A stretch of DNA of 9,203 nucleotides. It comes from Pseudomonadota bacterium. GTDB taxonomy: Bacteria > Pseudomonadota > Gammaproteobacteria > Steroidobacterales > Steroidobacteraceae. The position numbers and the translations under genes are program-made. The stretch lies in the NCBI GenBank assembly GCA_021805275.1, contig JAJZFQ010000257.1, positions 1-9,203 of the forward strand. The letters are read 5' to 3'. This document shows, in pieces, positions 1 to 6,002 of this stretch. Numbering within the stretch: the stretch's first letter is position 1; each line of letters starts with the position of its first letter. The notes under the pieces were generated by a model that did no database searches, was not told the origin of the DNA, and saw nothing but the letters and a program-made list of their open reading frames with translations.

Positions 1-721
1 GTGCCAGTGAGCCCGGCTCCGGCGTCTGGGTCGCCGGCGCGGTGGCGCTGAGGTTCGTCACGAGCACGTTCCCGGCGGGCGCCGACGGATTGTCGGCCGT
101 GATCACCAGGTAATTCTGGGTCAGCCCAGTGAGCGCGATGTTCTGCAGCACACCACCGGTGTTCGACGTGACCGCCGCCAGCCGTGACAGATCGCTCGGG
201 TTGAACCAGTAGTTGCCCACGGTGCCGCTGAGCGCAGTGCTCGGCGAGAACACGTCCACCTGGCCGCCTTCACCGCTCTGGATCGAGCCGATACCGAGTG
301 AGAAGCTGGTGTAGCCGCCCTGGAGCAGGTTGCTGATGTCGAGGACCAGCCACTCGTTCGAGGCGATCTCCAGGGAGCTGCCGTTGCTCGCCGTGTCGCT
401 GCCCGAGGCCACACCGAGGCCCACTTCGGCACTGCCGGCGGCGCCGAAGCGCTGCGAGACATCGCTATTGCCCTGCCACGCGCCCACCTCGTTGAGGGCG
501 AAGGACAGCGCCGTCAGGGTGATGCCGTTCGAGGTGTAGGTCTGGGTGTTGCTGCCGAGAATGCAATTGCCCGTCGTGCAGGTTGCGCCATTCGCGGCGA
601 GCGAATTGAAGTCGTAATTGACGGTCATGCTGCCGGCGAGGGCTGCGCTGGTGGCGAGCAGGCTGGCGGCCAGGCCGCCGGCGAGGAGCGCGGCGTGGCG
701 GACGTGGGATCGAGTACGCAT
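1..721 (-). CDS. PEP-CTERM sorting domain surface protein (3' end beyond window edge)
   Basis: Reading the minus strand from the ATG at 721 gives 240 uninterrupted codons to the left edge. The N-terminus is a Sec signal peptide: basic MRTRSHVRH, a hydrophobic Ala/Leu stretch, and probable cleavage after ALA at about residue 29. The mature part is Ser/Gly/Thr/Asn-rich and beta-like, with an early Cys pair (ATCTTGNC). The last visible residues, TPEPGSLA, are the PEP-CTERM motif, so only about 20 residues (membrane helix and Arg-rich end) should lie outside. Family knowledge: such proteins are exported, processed by exosortase (EpsH/XrtA type) and associated with exopolysaccharide or floc formation. 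I see no lysine in the visible protein. A GGAG Shine-Dalgarno lies at 732-735. It is divergent from the PEP-CTERM gene at 1085 and has a sigma-54-like promoter upstream. Ligand or structural role is unknown. Confidence 0.85.
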   Translation of the reverse strand, partial: MRTRSHVRHAALLAGGLAASLLATSAALAGSMTVNYDFNSLAANGATCTTGNCILGSNTQTYTSNGITLTALSFALNEVGAWQGNSDVSQRFGAAGSAEVGLGVASGSDTASNGSSLEIASNEWLVLDISNLLQGGYTSFSLGIGSIQSGEGGQVDVFSPSTALSGTVGNYWFNPSDLSRLAAVTSNTGGVLQNIALTGLTQNYLVITADNPSAPAGNVLVTNLSATAPATQTPEPGSLA

Positions 722-827
722 CGTGATCTGTCTCCGTGTTTTACTTTATCCCCGTCGCCGTCCTGAATCCGGTGGGACCGTACGCGGTCCGCACGCTTCG
801 GGGGCGCCTGGGGGGCGAGGAGACGCA

Positions 828-843
828 AGCAAGAGCTGTGCCG
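828..843 (-). promoter_or_regulatory. Sigma-54 (RpoN) -24/-12 promoter candidate for the leftward PEP-CTERM gene
   Basis: The minus strand reads CGGCAC-AGCTC-TTGCT. This matches the RpoN consensus TGGCAC-N5-TTGCW except at the first base, and has the GG-N10-GC spacing. Transcription would start near 818 and leave a leader of roughly 95 bases before the ATG at 721. PEP-CTERM genes are known to be under RpoN and the PrsK/PrsR two-component system in Zoogloea, which makes the site plausible. No enhancer-binding site was identified. Confidence 0.55.
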
Positions 844-1008
844 ATCTAGATTTTCCAATAAAAACAAATAGATGAAGACTCATGATTTTCGGCTTCGGGA
901 GGCGATGTAAACTTTTTCGACAGTTTTCGCGGTCACCGCGGCCGGTCGGCCGGGGGAGCTCTCGAGGTCTTCTGCTCCCCGGCACAGCCGCCAGCGCGTC
1001 CCCGGTGT

Positions 1009-1030
1009 CCCGGTTTACACTGTAACCTGG
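1009..1030. promoter_or_regulatory. Imperfect palindrome upstream of the second PEP-CTERM gene
   Basis: The arms CCnGGTT and AACCnGG flank an eight-base centre, ending 54 bases before the start codon at 1085. Position and symmetry suit an operator for a dimeric regulator, but no family is recognised. It could be chance in GC-rich DNA. Confidence 0.3.
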
Positions 1031-1084
1031 AGCAGCCTGCGTTCGGCCCTGGGGGTTGGGCGGGCAAAGGACGGGAGGAACGAC

Positions 1085-1936
1085 ATGCTTCGCCAGAAAA
1101 GACACCGCCGCGCGCTCTGGGCCGCGGCCTTCGCGGCGGCCCCCATCGGGGCCCACGCCGGACCCGTGGCGCCGAGCGCGACCTGCACGACGCAGGGGGA
1201 GCTCAGCACCCTCCAATGGGGCCAGGGCCCGACCCTGACCGGCAACGGTTCGGTCATCGCGGCGACGGAGAGCGGCGGCTACAACATCAACCAGACCAAG
1301 GGCACGGGCGGTTCTCAGCCGCTGAACGTGCCGTTCGTCTGCGGCTTCGACCTCACCAAGGTCAAGAGCGACACCGGTGCCGTGACGCCCGGCGCGAACG
1401 TCTTCGCCACCGCCACGCTGAACTCGGGCAGTGCGTTCGCGATCGATTTCGGGGCCTTCAGTGGCCGCGGCATCCTGCACACCAAGGAGCGGGTGGATTA
1501 CACCCCGGTCCTCTCGGCCGCATCGTACTCGCTGTCCGGGTATGGTCAGATCGCCACCAAGGGTGTGGTCTCCGGCCGCACGGTGGTGACGGACTTCAAC
1601 CTCTATCTGAACGGCACCAATCCGTATACCGAGCTGCCGCTCGTTCGGGACTACCTCGGCGTGCAGGTGATTTCGGGGGCGAGTGTGATCGGGAGCAACG
1701 ATCGGTTCTTTATCGGGAGCTTCGAGGGTTCCACGACCTCGCAACTGGTGTTCGACCCGTCGTTCTCCGGCACCGCGACGGTCAATCTGCTCACCTCGCC
1801 CGATCCGGCGCTGACGGGGGCGTCCTCCTCGGTGCCCGAGCCCGGCACGCTGGCGCTGCTCGGTGCGGGCTTCATCGGACTGCTCGCGGCGTTGCGCCGG
1901 CGTAAGCGGCCCGAGGATCGAGAGTCGGAGGTTTGA
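1085..1936 (+). CDS. PEP-CTERM sorting domain surface protein
   Basis: This 283-residue protein starts at an ATG preceded by GGGAGGAA. It has a basic N-terminus (MLRQKRHRR), a hydrophobic signal segment and probable cleavage after AHA at residue 25. The mature domain is Gly/Ser/Thr-rich, with Cys34 and Cys86 that could form a disulfide. The C-terminus is a textbook PEP-CTERM signal: VPEPGT at 250-255, a Leu/Ala/Gly helix at about 256-270 and a basic RRRKR cluster at 271-275. After the cluster comes an unusual acidic tail, PEDRESEV, whose codons include the next gene's Shine-Dalgarno-like sequence and start. The expected role is a secreted or surface protein processed by an exosortase and linked to extracellular polysaccharide. 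Lysines of the mature domain are few (72, 92, 94, 134, 159), and four of the five follow Thr. The stop overlaps the methyltransferase start (TTGA), implying co-expression. Confidence 0.9.
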   Translation: MLRQKRHRRALWAAAFAAAPIGAHAGPVAPSATCTTQGELSTLQWGQGPTLTGNGSVIAATESGGYNINQTKGTGGSQPLNVPFVCGFDLTKVKSDTGAVTPGANVFATATLNSGSAFAIDFGAFSGRGILHTKERVDYTPVLSAASYSLSGYGQIATKGVVSGRTVVTDFNLYLNGTNPYTELPLVRDYLGVQVISGASVIGSNDRFFIGSFEGSTTSQLVFDPSFSGTATVNLLTSPDPALTGASSSVPEPGTLALLGAGFIGLLAALRRRKRPEDRESEV

Positions 1937-3435
1937 GCAGCCGGAGTCCGTACGACGAGCTGCACTACCCGGGGAAGTTCTACCCCCAAGGCGCTCCGAG
2001 TCGCATCGCCACGGCGGCCACCCTGTTCGGGGTGCGAGCGCCGCCGCTCGCCACCAGCCGTATCCTCGAGCTCGGGTGCGGGGAGGGCGGACACCTCGTG
2101 CCGATCGCGGCGGCCTATCCTCAGTCGAGCTGCCTCGGCATCGACTCCTCCGCGAGCGCGATCGAGCGAGCGCGCGACTATGCCGAGCGCGGCGGCGTGA
2201 GCGCTTGCGAATTCCGGGCCGAAGACGTGCGGTCGTTCCCGGAGGATGCCGGGCAGTTCGATTACATCCTCGTCCACGGCGTGTACTCCTGGGTTCCGGA
2301 GGCGGCGCAGCAGGCGATTCTCTCAATCTGTGCCCGGCACCTGAAGCCCGAGGGTCTCGCCTACCTCAGTTACAACGCCTACCCCGGCGGGCACGTGCGC
2401 CAGATCCTGCGCGACCTGAGCGTGTTTCACACCAAGGACATCGCCGACCCGCACGAGAAGGTGCGCGAGGCGCGCCAGGTGTGCGAGTTCATCATCGGGG
2501 CGATGCCGCCGAACACGCTCGAGCGGCAGCTGTTCGGGCGCCTGCTCGGCGCCTACAACGATTCCGATGCGCTGATCCGCTACGATCTGCTCGCCGAGGA
2601 AAACGAGCCGGTCTACTTCCTCGACTTCATGGACGGGGCGCGTGCGCTCGGGCTGCAATTCGTCGCCGAGTCGGGGTTTGCGGCCCGGGAACGGCCACGC
2701 CTGCCCGAGCCGGTGCAGCGCTGGCTCGAGGCGATCCCGGATCGCCTGGTGCGCGAGCAGTATCTGGATTTCATCGGCTGCAGCGGGTTTCGACAGAGCA
2801 TCCTGTGTCGCTCGAACCGTTCGGTCGAGGCGCGTCCCTCGGCCGCGACGCTCGCGCAGGTGTACCTGCGCAGCTCCCTCGGGGCTGTGCCGGAGGCGGT
2901 CCTGACGGACGAGAGTGCCGTGACGTTTCGCGACGTCTTCGGGCGCGAGCTCACCTGCAGCGAGCCGGTCCCGAAGGTCCTCTACGCCGAGCTCGGTGCG
3001 GTGTTTCCGGAGGCGCTGGCGTATCCGCAGCTGCGCGCCCGGATCGAGGCGCGGCTCGCCGCCGCCGCGCCCATCGATGCGCTCACCGAGGGCAAACTCG
3101 TGAGCCTGCTGCTGCAGTCCGAAGACACCGGGGCGCTGGAGATGTACGCCGAGCCGCCGAGCTTCGTGCTCGCGGCGGGCGCGCAACCGCAGGCGAGCGC
3201 CGTGGCACGTCTGCAGGCCGAGCGCGGCGAGGCGCTCACGGTGCGCGGGGCCTCGGGCCTGCTGGCCGCGGATGCGACGCTGCGCGCGCTGGTCGGCCTG
3301 CTCGACGGGGATCGGGATGCGGCGCGCTTGGAGCGAGACTGGCTGCGCGCGATCGGGGTGAGTGAGGCACCGCACCCGGGGGCGCTCGAGCGCGCGCTGC
3401 GCCTGTTGGCCGGGCAGGGGCTGCTCGTCGCCTGA
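1933..3435 (+). CDS. Class I SAM-dependent methyltransferase, PKMT-like, with methyltransferase regulatory domain
   Basis: The 500-residue protein starts at TTG within the TTGA overlap with the preceding stop. This start is supported by the family-typical beginning (PYDELHYPG...) right after it and by GGAGG just upstream. Residues about 40-190 form a Rossmann methyltransferase: motif I ILELGCGEGGHL (44-55) binds SAM, Asp71 ends beta-2, FDYILVHGVYSWVP follows, and SYNAYPGG is the family's conserved post-motif. Residues about 190-296 correspond to the methyltransferase regulatory domain (PF10119 type). The remainder resembles the C-terminal winged-helix-like region of these proteins. Rickettsia PKMT1/PKMT2, which methylate lysines of the outer-membrane protein OmpB, share this architecture from memory. 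There is no signal peptide, so it acts in the cytoplasm. The coupling to a PEP-CTERM gene suggests, but does not prove, that the exported protein is its substrate. A small-molecule substrate is the alternative. Confidence 0.85.
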   Translation: MSSRSPYDELHYPGKFYPQGAPSRIATAATLFGVRAPPLATSRILELGCGEGGHLVPIAAAYPQSSCLGIDSSASAIERARDYAERGGVSACEFRAEDVRSFPEDAGQFDYILVHGVYSWVPEAAQQAILSICARHLKPEGLAYLSYNAYPGGHVRQILRDLSVFHTKDIADPHEKVREARQVCEFIIGAMPPNTLERQLFGRLLGAYNDSDALIRYDLLAEENEPVYFLDFMDGARALGLQFVAESGFAARERPRLPEPVQRWLEAIPDRLVREQYLDFIGCSGFRQSILCRSNRSVEARPSAATLAQVYLRSSLGAVPEAVLTDESAVTFRDVFGRELTCSEPVPKVLYAELGAVFPEALAYPQLRARIEARLAAAAPIDALTEGKLVSLLLQSEDTGALEMYAEPPSFVLAAGAQPQASAVARLQAERGEALTVRGASGLLAADATLRALVGLLDGDRDAARLERDWLRAIGVSEAPHPGALERALRLLAGQGLLVA

Positions 3436-3489
3436 GCGATGCGCGGCGAACGGGTCTGACGATCGGTCGCGGTCCTACGAGTCGCAAGG

Positions 3490-3516
3490 GAACGGGCTCA
3501 GCGCGAACGCCCGTTC
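3490..3516 (+). terminator. Hairpin downstream of the methyltransferase gene
   Basis: Perfect eight-base arms GAACGGGC (3490-3497) and GCCCGTTC (3509-3516) enclose an 11-base loop, 55 bases after the methyltransferase stop. No T-run follows, so it is at best a weak or Rho-assisted terminator, or an mRNA-stabilising 3' structure. Confidence 0.35.
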
Positions 3517-3555
3517 GAGGTCAGGCCGGAGCGGGGAACGGCGGATCGCCGGGGA

Positions 3556-3570
3556 CGCCGTCGGACGGCG
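3556..3570. promoter_or_regulatory. 15-base perfect palindrome upstream of the ModE-like gene
   Basis: CGCCGTC-G-GACGGCG is perfectly symmetric and lies about 90 bases before the ModE-like start codon. It does not resemble the ModE box. It may be an operator for another regulator or a chance GC-rich palindrome. The gap 3436-3659 contains nothing else that I recognise. Confidence 0.25.
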
Positions 3571-3659
3571 CCCTGGCGTCAGCTGGCGGGGCAATCTTCA
3601 TCGAACCGTTCAGGCCGCTGATGCACCAGACCTCGAGTCCGCCACACGGGCGAAACGCA

Positions 3660-4079
3660 ATGACACAGGTCCGTTTTCGGGTTGATTTTGCCGCCGGGTG
3701 CTCGATCGGTCCGGGCAAGGTGGAGCTGTTGGAAGGCATCGAGCGTACCGGCTCGCTGCGCCAGGCCGCGCGCGGCCTTAAGATGAGCTACCGGCGGGCC
3801 TGGCTGCTGCTCGATCAGCTCAATCATTCCTTCGCGACGCCGGTCACGACCGCCACCGTGGGCGGCTCGGGCGGCGGGGGAGCGGCGCTGACGCCGTTGG
3901 GTACAGCACTCATCCGCGCCTACCGCGCGTTCGATCGCGAAGTGCAGGCGCTCGCGAGCCAAGCGCTCGCTCCGATCGCCTCGTGCGCCAAGGCCCCATC
4001 GCCGTCTCAGGCCCGGCGCCGGCCGAATCGGCAGCGCCGGCGGCTGTCGCGCGCCCGCGCTGCGGATCGCGCCGAGTGA
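3660..4079 (+). CDS. ModE-like winged helix-turn-helix regulator, DNA-binding domain only
   Basis: This 139-residue protein matches the N-terminal domain of the molybdate regulator ModE. VELLEGIERTGSLRQAARGL leads into MSYRRAWLLLDQLN (HTH about residues 32-55), then a Gly-rich wing (GGSGGGGAALT, 68-78) and the LTPLGTALIRAYRAFD helix (77-92). The C-terminal Mop/TOBE domains that bind molybdate in E. coli ModE are absent, as in many single-domain proteobacterial homologues, so any ligand sensing is unclear. The start at 3660 is chosen because the conserved domain begins there; an in-frame ATG at 3621 would add 13 residues. From about residue 105 the gene lies inside the left copy of the flanking repeat and encodes an Arg-rich tail. 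ModE-type operators occur at 4177, 5985 and 6249, making the downstream cassette and the TonB receptor candidate targets. No molybdate transport or cofactor genes are visible here. Confidence 0.85.
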   Translation: MTQVRFRVDFAAGCSIGPGKVELLEGIERTGSLRQAARGLKMSYRRAWLLLDQLNHSFATPVTTATVGGSGGGGAALTPLGTALIRAYRAFDREVQALASQALAPIASCAKAPSPSQARRRPNRQRRRLSRARAADRAE

Positions 4080-4176
4080 TTCGGGTCGCGCCCCGGACAC
4101 CGGCCCGAATCCCCCTCACTCGGTTGAACCCGGCGAGGATCCAATGCACGGATGCGTTCGCAGGGTTCTGCTATCT

Positions 4177-4204
4177 TTCGTGATATACGAATGAATATGA
4201 CCGA
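4177..4204. promoter_or_regulatory. ModE-type operator, one half degenerate
   Basis: The left half CGTGATAT, an 8-base centre (ACGAATGA) and ATAT in the right half match the perfect site at 5985. The outer right half reads GACC instead of CACG, so one half-site is damaged. It directly follows an extended -10-like sequence (TGC TATCTT, ending 4177), as expected for repression by promoter occlusion. It lies about 100 bases after the ModE-like stop codon and about 185 bases before the small cassette gene. Confidence 0.55.
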
Positions 4205-4261
4205 TCCTCGGGATGTCGAGGGTGCCGGCGCGCCCGGAGGATCCCGGGAGACGCCCCGGCT

Positions 4262-4294
4262 CCGTTTTCGCGTAGAGGGAGTGGGCGGAAACGG
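4262..4294 (+). other. Stable hairpin in the left repeat copy
   Basis: The 10-base arms CCGTTTTCGC and GCGGAAACGG pair fully in RNA (one G-U pair) around a 13-base loop. In the right copy the matching segment (CCATTGCCGC) keeps eight of ten pairs. There is no T-run. It could shape the leader upstream of the toxin cassette or attenuate read-through from the repeat's promoter. Confidence 0.35.
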
Positions 4295-4361
4295 TGTGCG
4301 GTGGCCCTGACACGTCCGAGGACTGTCAACGGGGAGTCTTCATCTCGCAGTGGCTCCTCGG

Positions 4362-4370
4362 TGGTATAGT
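4362..4370 (+). promoter_or_regulatory. Extended -10 promoter element for the AbiE-like cassette
   Basis: TGGTATAGT matches the extended -10 pattern TGnTATAAT with one change. No good -35 hexamer is visible, as is common for extended -10 promoters. Initiation would fall near 4377, leaving at most about 12 bases of leader before the ATG at 4389, or a leaderless message from the in-frame GTG at 4377. Confidence 0.45.
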
Positions 4371-4388
4371 TGCCACGTGACTGCGAAG

Positions 4389-4673
4389 ATGACATCTCAT
4401 CTGGAAATGATCGCGGGGCACTTGAACGCGCCGTACGGGCGTGTACTGTCTACGGCCGATCTGGCTCTCGCATTGCGCTCGGGGTCAGTGGCGGGTATCG
4501 GATCCGATCTCAGTCGAGCGCTCCTGATGTCGCTGTTTGTCGAGTGCCCGCCGCAGTCCATCTTATTAGCTGCCCTGCAGGTCGGTGGCACGTGGCTCAC
4601 GGTCCGCTCCCTGTACCAGGAAACCGTGGCGAACGGCATGCAGCGCGCGAAGGCATGGGAAAGTGCCGCGTGA
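4389..4673 (+). CDS. Small protein upstream of an AbiEii-type toxin; putative antitoxin
   Basis: This is a 94-residue protein from the ATG at 4389; in-frame GTGs at 4350 and 4377 would extend it. I do not recognise its family. It begins MTSHLEMIAGHLNAPYGRVL, continues with a region suggesting helices (STADLALALRS; SDLSRALLMSLF), and ends with a strand-like stretch and a basic helix (LYQETVANGMQRAKAWESAA). The N-terminal part could be a compact helix-turn-helix, but this is not certain. Its stop overlaps the toxin start (GTGA), so the two are translationally coupled, as in type IV AbiE modules. It is much shorter than a classical AbiEi antitoxin (winged helix plus C-terminal domain) and shows no such domains. 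An antitoxin role is inferred from position and size alone. Confidence 0.6.
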   Translation: MTSHLEMIAGHLNAPYGRVLSTADLALALRSGSVAGIGSDLSRALLMSLFVECPPQSILLAALQVGGTWLTVRSLYQETVANGMQRAKAWESAA

Positions 4674-5410
4674 TAACCCAACAGGAAATCCGTCAATTCA
4701 AGGAACACGGCTCGTGGCGCGAGCTCGTAGCGCTGGCAGCCGAGATTGCCGCGGATGCCGAGAAACATGCGGGCGGAGCGTCCATGAACCCGCTGATGGG
4801 TGGGGGAACGCGACTCATGCTGGCCCTTGATCATCGGATCAGCGATGACGTTGACTTATTCATCCATGATGCTCAGTGGATCGGATTCCTGACGCCGCGG
4901 CTCAATGAGGCTCTCGAGGATCGTTTGAGCGGCTACGAGGAAGACGCCACGTGGGTGAAACTCAAACACCCGTACGGGGAAATCGACTTCATCGTCAGTG
5001 GTTCATTGCTGAATCGGAAGTCCGAGTGTGACCCCACGCTGCCGTTTGCGCTCGAACCTGTCGAAGAGGTCATCGCGAAGAAACTCTTCTACCGGGGCTG
5101 GACACTGACCGCGCGCGACCTCTTCGACTGGAAGACGGTGAGCGAGCACCCGCAGTATCGACACGTTCAGGACGTGCTCGCCACGGTGTTAGGGGCCGAT
5201 CGACTCGCATTGCTGTCCGCATCCGTCGAGAAATTGAGCGCTCTGCCTCAAGCCGCAACGCAATGGCAGGCGATTCGCGCAGCCGACCTTCCCGCCCTTC
5301 CCGAGGCCATTAGGTGGGCCCGGGTTGAACTCCAGTCTCTTGCCGAGCGGGCCGAACGGAGGATCGAGGCGGCCGAGGATCGCGATCTCTGCGAGCACAC
5401 CGGGCGGTAA
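4670..5410 (+). CDS. Nucleotidyltransferase AbiEii/AbiGii toxin family protein
   Basis: The 246-residue protein starts at GTG 4670, preceded by GGGAAAG and overlapping the upstream stop; an in-frame ATG at 4655 is the alternative. It carries the DNA polymerase beta-like nucleotidyltransferase signature of AbiEii: GGGTRLMLAL (44-53), the metal-binding pair D60 and D62 in DDVDLF, and a third acidic position D106 in GEIDFI. The hallmark LEPVEEVIAKKLFYRGWTLTARDLFDW follows (128-154). Length is close to short family members. AbiEii toxins are GTP-binding nucleotidyltransferases of type IV toxin-antitoxin or abortive phage-infection systems. The related MenT toxins of mycobacteria add nucleotides to tRNA. 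All catalytic residues appear intact. The cassette sits between two direct repeats, consistent with acquisition as a defence or maintenance module. Confidence 0.85.
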   Translation: MITQQEIRQFKEHGSWRELVALAAEIAADAEKHAGGASMNPLMGGGTRLMLALDHRISDDVDLFIHDAQWIGFLTPRLNEALEDRLSGYEEDATWVKLKHPYGEIDFIVSGSLLNRKSECDPTLPFALEPVEEVIAKKLFYRGWTLTARDLFDWKTVSEHPQYRHVQDVLATVLGADRLALLSASVEKLSALPQAATQWQAIRAADLPALPEAIRWARVELQSLAERAERRIEAAEDRDLCEHTGR

Positions 5411-5448
5411 GTCCCGTGTCCCGCCCCTCGGAGAGCCGCCGATCCTGA

Positions 5449-5658
5449 GTCGGTGCCAGCGACTGCGCCGAGCGCGGTATCGATCAGGGCGCCGTGCGCC
5501 TATCGGCCGAGGACGTGCTCCTCCCCACCAGGCTCAATGTCCTCCCCATCGATCAGCCCTGTATCATGCGCACCCGCATCGGTGATGTCCTGCTCGAGGA
5601 CCCGGAGATCGAGGTGAGCGGCGAGGCTCAGGGCGCATGCACAGGTATCCGACCGTAA
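5449..5658 (+). pseudogene. Possible gene fragment after the toxin gene
   Basis: A stop-free stretch of 69 codons ends at TAA 5656-5658. From about 5491 it reads like real protein (VRLSAEDVLLPTRLNVLPI, then DQPCIMRTRIGDVLLEDPEI). It has no ATG before residue 40 and no ribosome site; GTG 5491 is a possible start. I cannot assign a family. It may be the 3' remnant of a gene lost when the cassette arrived. It could also be a chance open frame. Confidence 0.3.
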
Positions 5659-5807
5659 ATCTGCGTGAGTCGGATGATGCCGGTTCCGGCGGGACGCCGC
5701 GTCACACATTGACGTAGGAGTGGGGCAATGGCGAGGAACCGCCTTGCACCTTCCGCGCCGGGACGACATCTGAGCCTGGTGGGCCGAACATTGGGCGTCC
5801 CAGCCTA

Positions 5808-6002
5808 CCGATTGCCTCGTGCGCCGAGCCCCCATCGCCGTTTCCGACCCGGCGCCGGCGGCTGTCGCGCACCCGCGCTGCGGACCGCGCCCGACGTGCC
5901 CCGGAGGCCGGCCAGATTCCCGGTCACGCGGTTGAGCCCGGCGAGGATCCACTGCACGGATGCGTTCGCAGGGTTCTGCTATCCTTCGTGATATACGAAT
6001 GA
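5808..6002 (+). pseudogene. Remnant of a modE-like 3' end inside the right repeat
   Basis: Translated in the frame matching the ModE-like gene, this stretch starts LPIASCAEPPSP and continues RRRRLSRTRAADRAR. It parallels the regulator's own tail (APIASCAKAPSP...RRRLSRARAADRAE). The frame then runs on to TGA at 6000-6002. No winged-helix domain precedes it. It therefore looks like a 5'-truncated duplicate of the end of the modE-like gene left beside the receptor promoter. Confidence 0.5.

Larger units (their letters stand above)
722..1084. other. Divergent intergenic region between two PEP-CTERM genes
   Basis: This spacer lies between the divergent start codons and has no convincing ORF. It contains the RpoN-like element facing left (828-843). 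An AT-rich patch at about 850-925 contrasts with the GC-rich surroundings and fits a promoter zone. A 22-base imperfect palindrome sits at 1009-1030. A strong Shine-Dalgarno (GGGAGGAA) lies just before the rightward ATG at 1085. I found no -24/-12 element or good sigma-70 hexamer pair for the rightward gene. Confidence 0.6.
3972..4323 (+). repeat. Left copy of a ~350-base direct repeat flanking the AbiE-like cassette
   Basis: By eye this aligns throughout with 5808-6131. The best-conserved block is 4121-4198 against 5929-6006, with three mismatches in 78 bases, and it covers an extended -10-like TGCTATCTT and the ModE box. The left third is more diverged. This copy carries 18 extra bases near 4019-4038, bounded by short GCGCCGGC repeats that explain a slip deletion in the other copy. 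The repeat starts inside the ModE-like coding region and ends before the small gene of the cassette. Confidence 0.85.

Noticed and set aside
1001..1040. TTTACA at 1014-1019 as a -35 box for the second PEP-CTERM gene
   Set aside because: No acceptable -10 hexamer lies 16-18 bases downstream; the sequence is better described as part of the palindrome at 1009-1030.
746..2326. Very long minus-strand open frame (526 codons)
   Set aside because: Shadow of the plus-strand PEP-CTERM and methyltransferase genes; Arg/Pro/Gly-rich low-complexity translation with no domain, and it crosses the divergent promoter region.
4370..4669. N-terminal extension of the toxin frame back to GTG-type starts near 4370
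   Set aside because: The upstream part overlaps the small gene in another frame and does not look like AbiEii; the family-typical start (MITQQEI) begins at 4670.
5728..5991. Plus-strand 87-codon frame starting after a good AGGAG-like site
   Set aside because: Most of it lies in the right repeat and its end runs over the promoter core. A related frame in the left copy (3983-4183) shares the end (ARIHCTDAFAGFCY versus ARIQCTDAFAGFCY), but this is explained by DNA-level identity of the core. The upstream parts do not match and no family is recognised.
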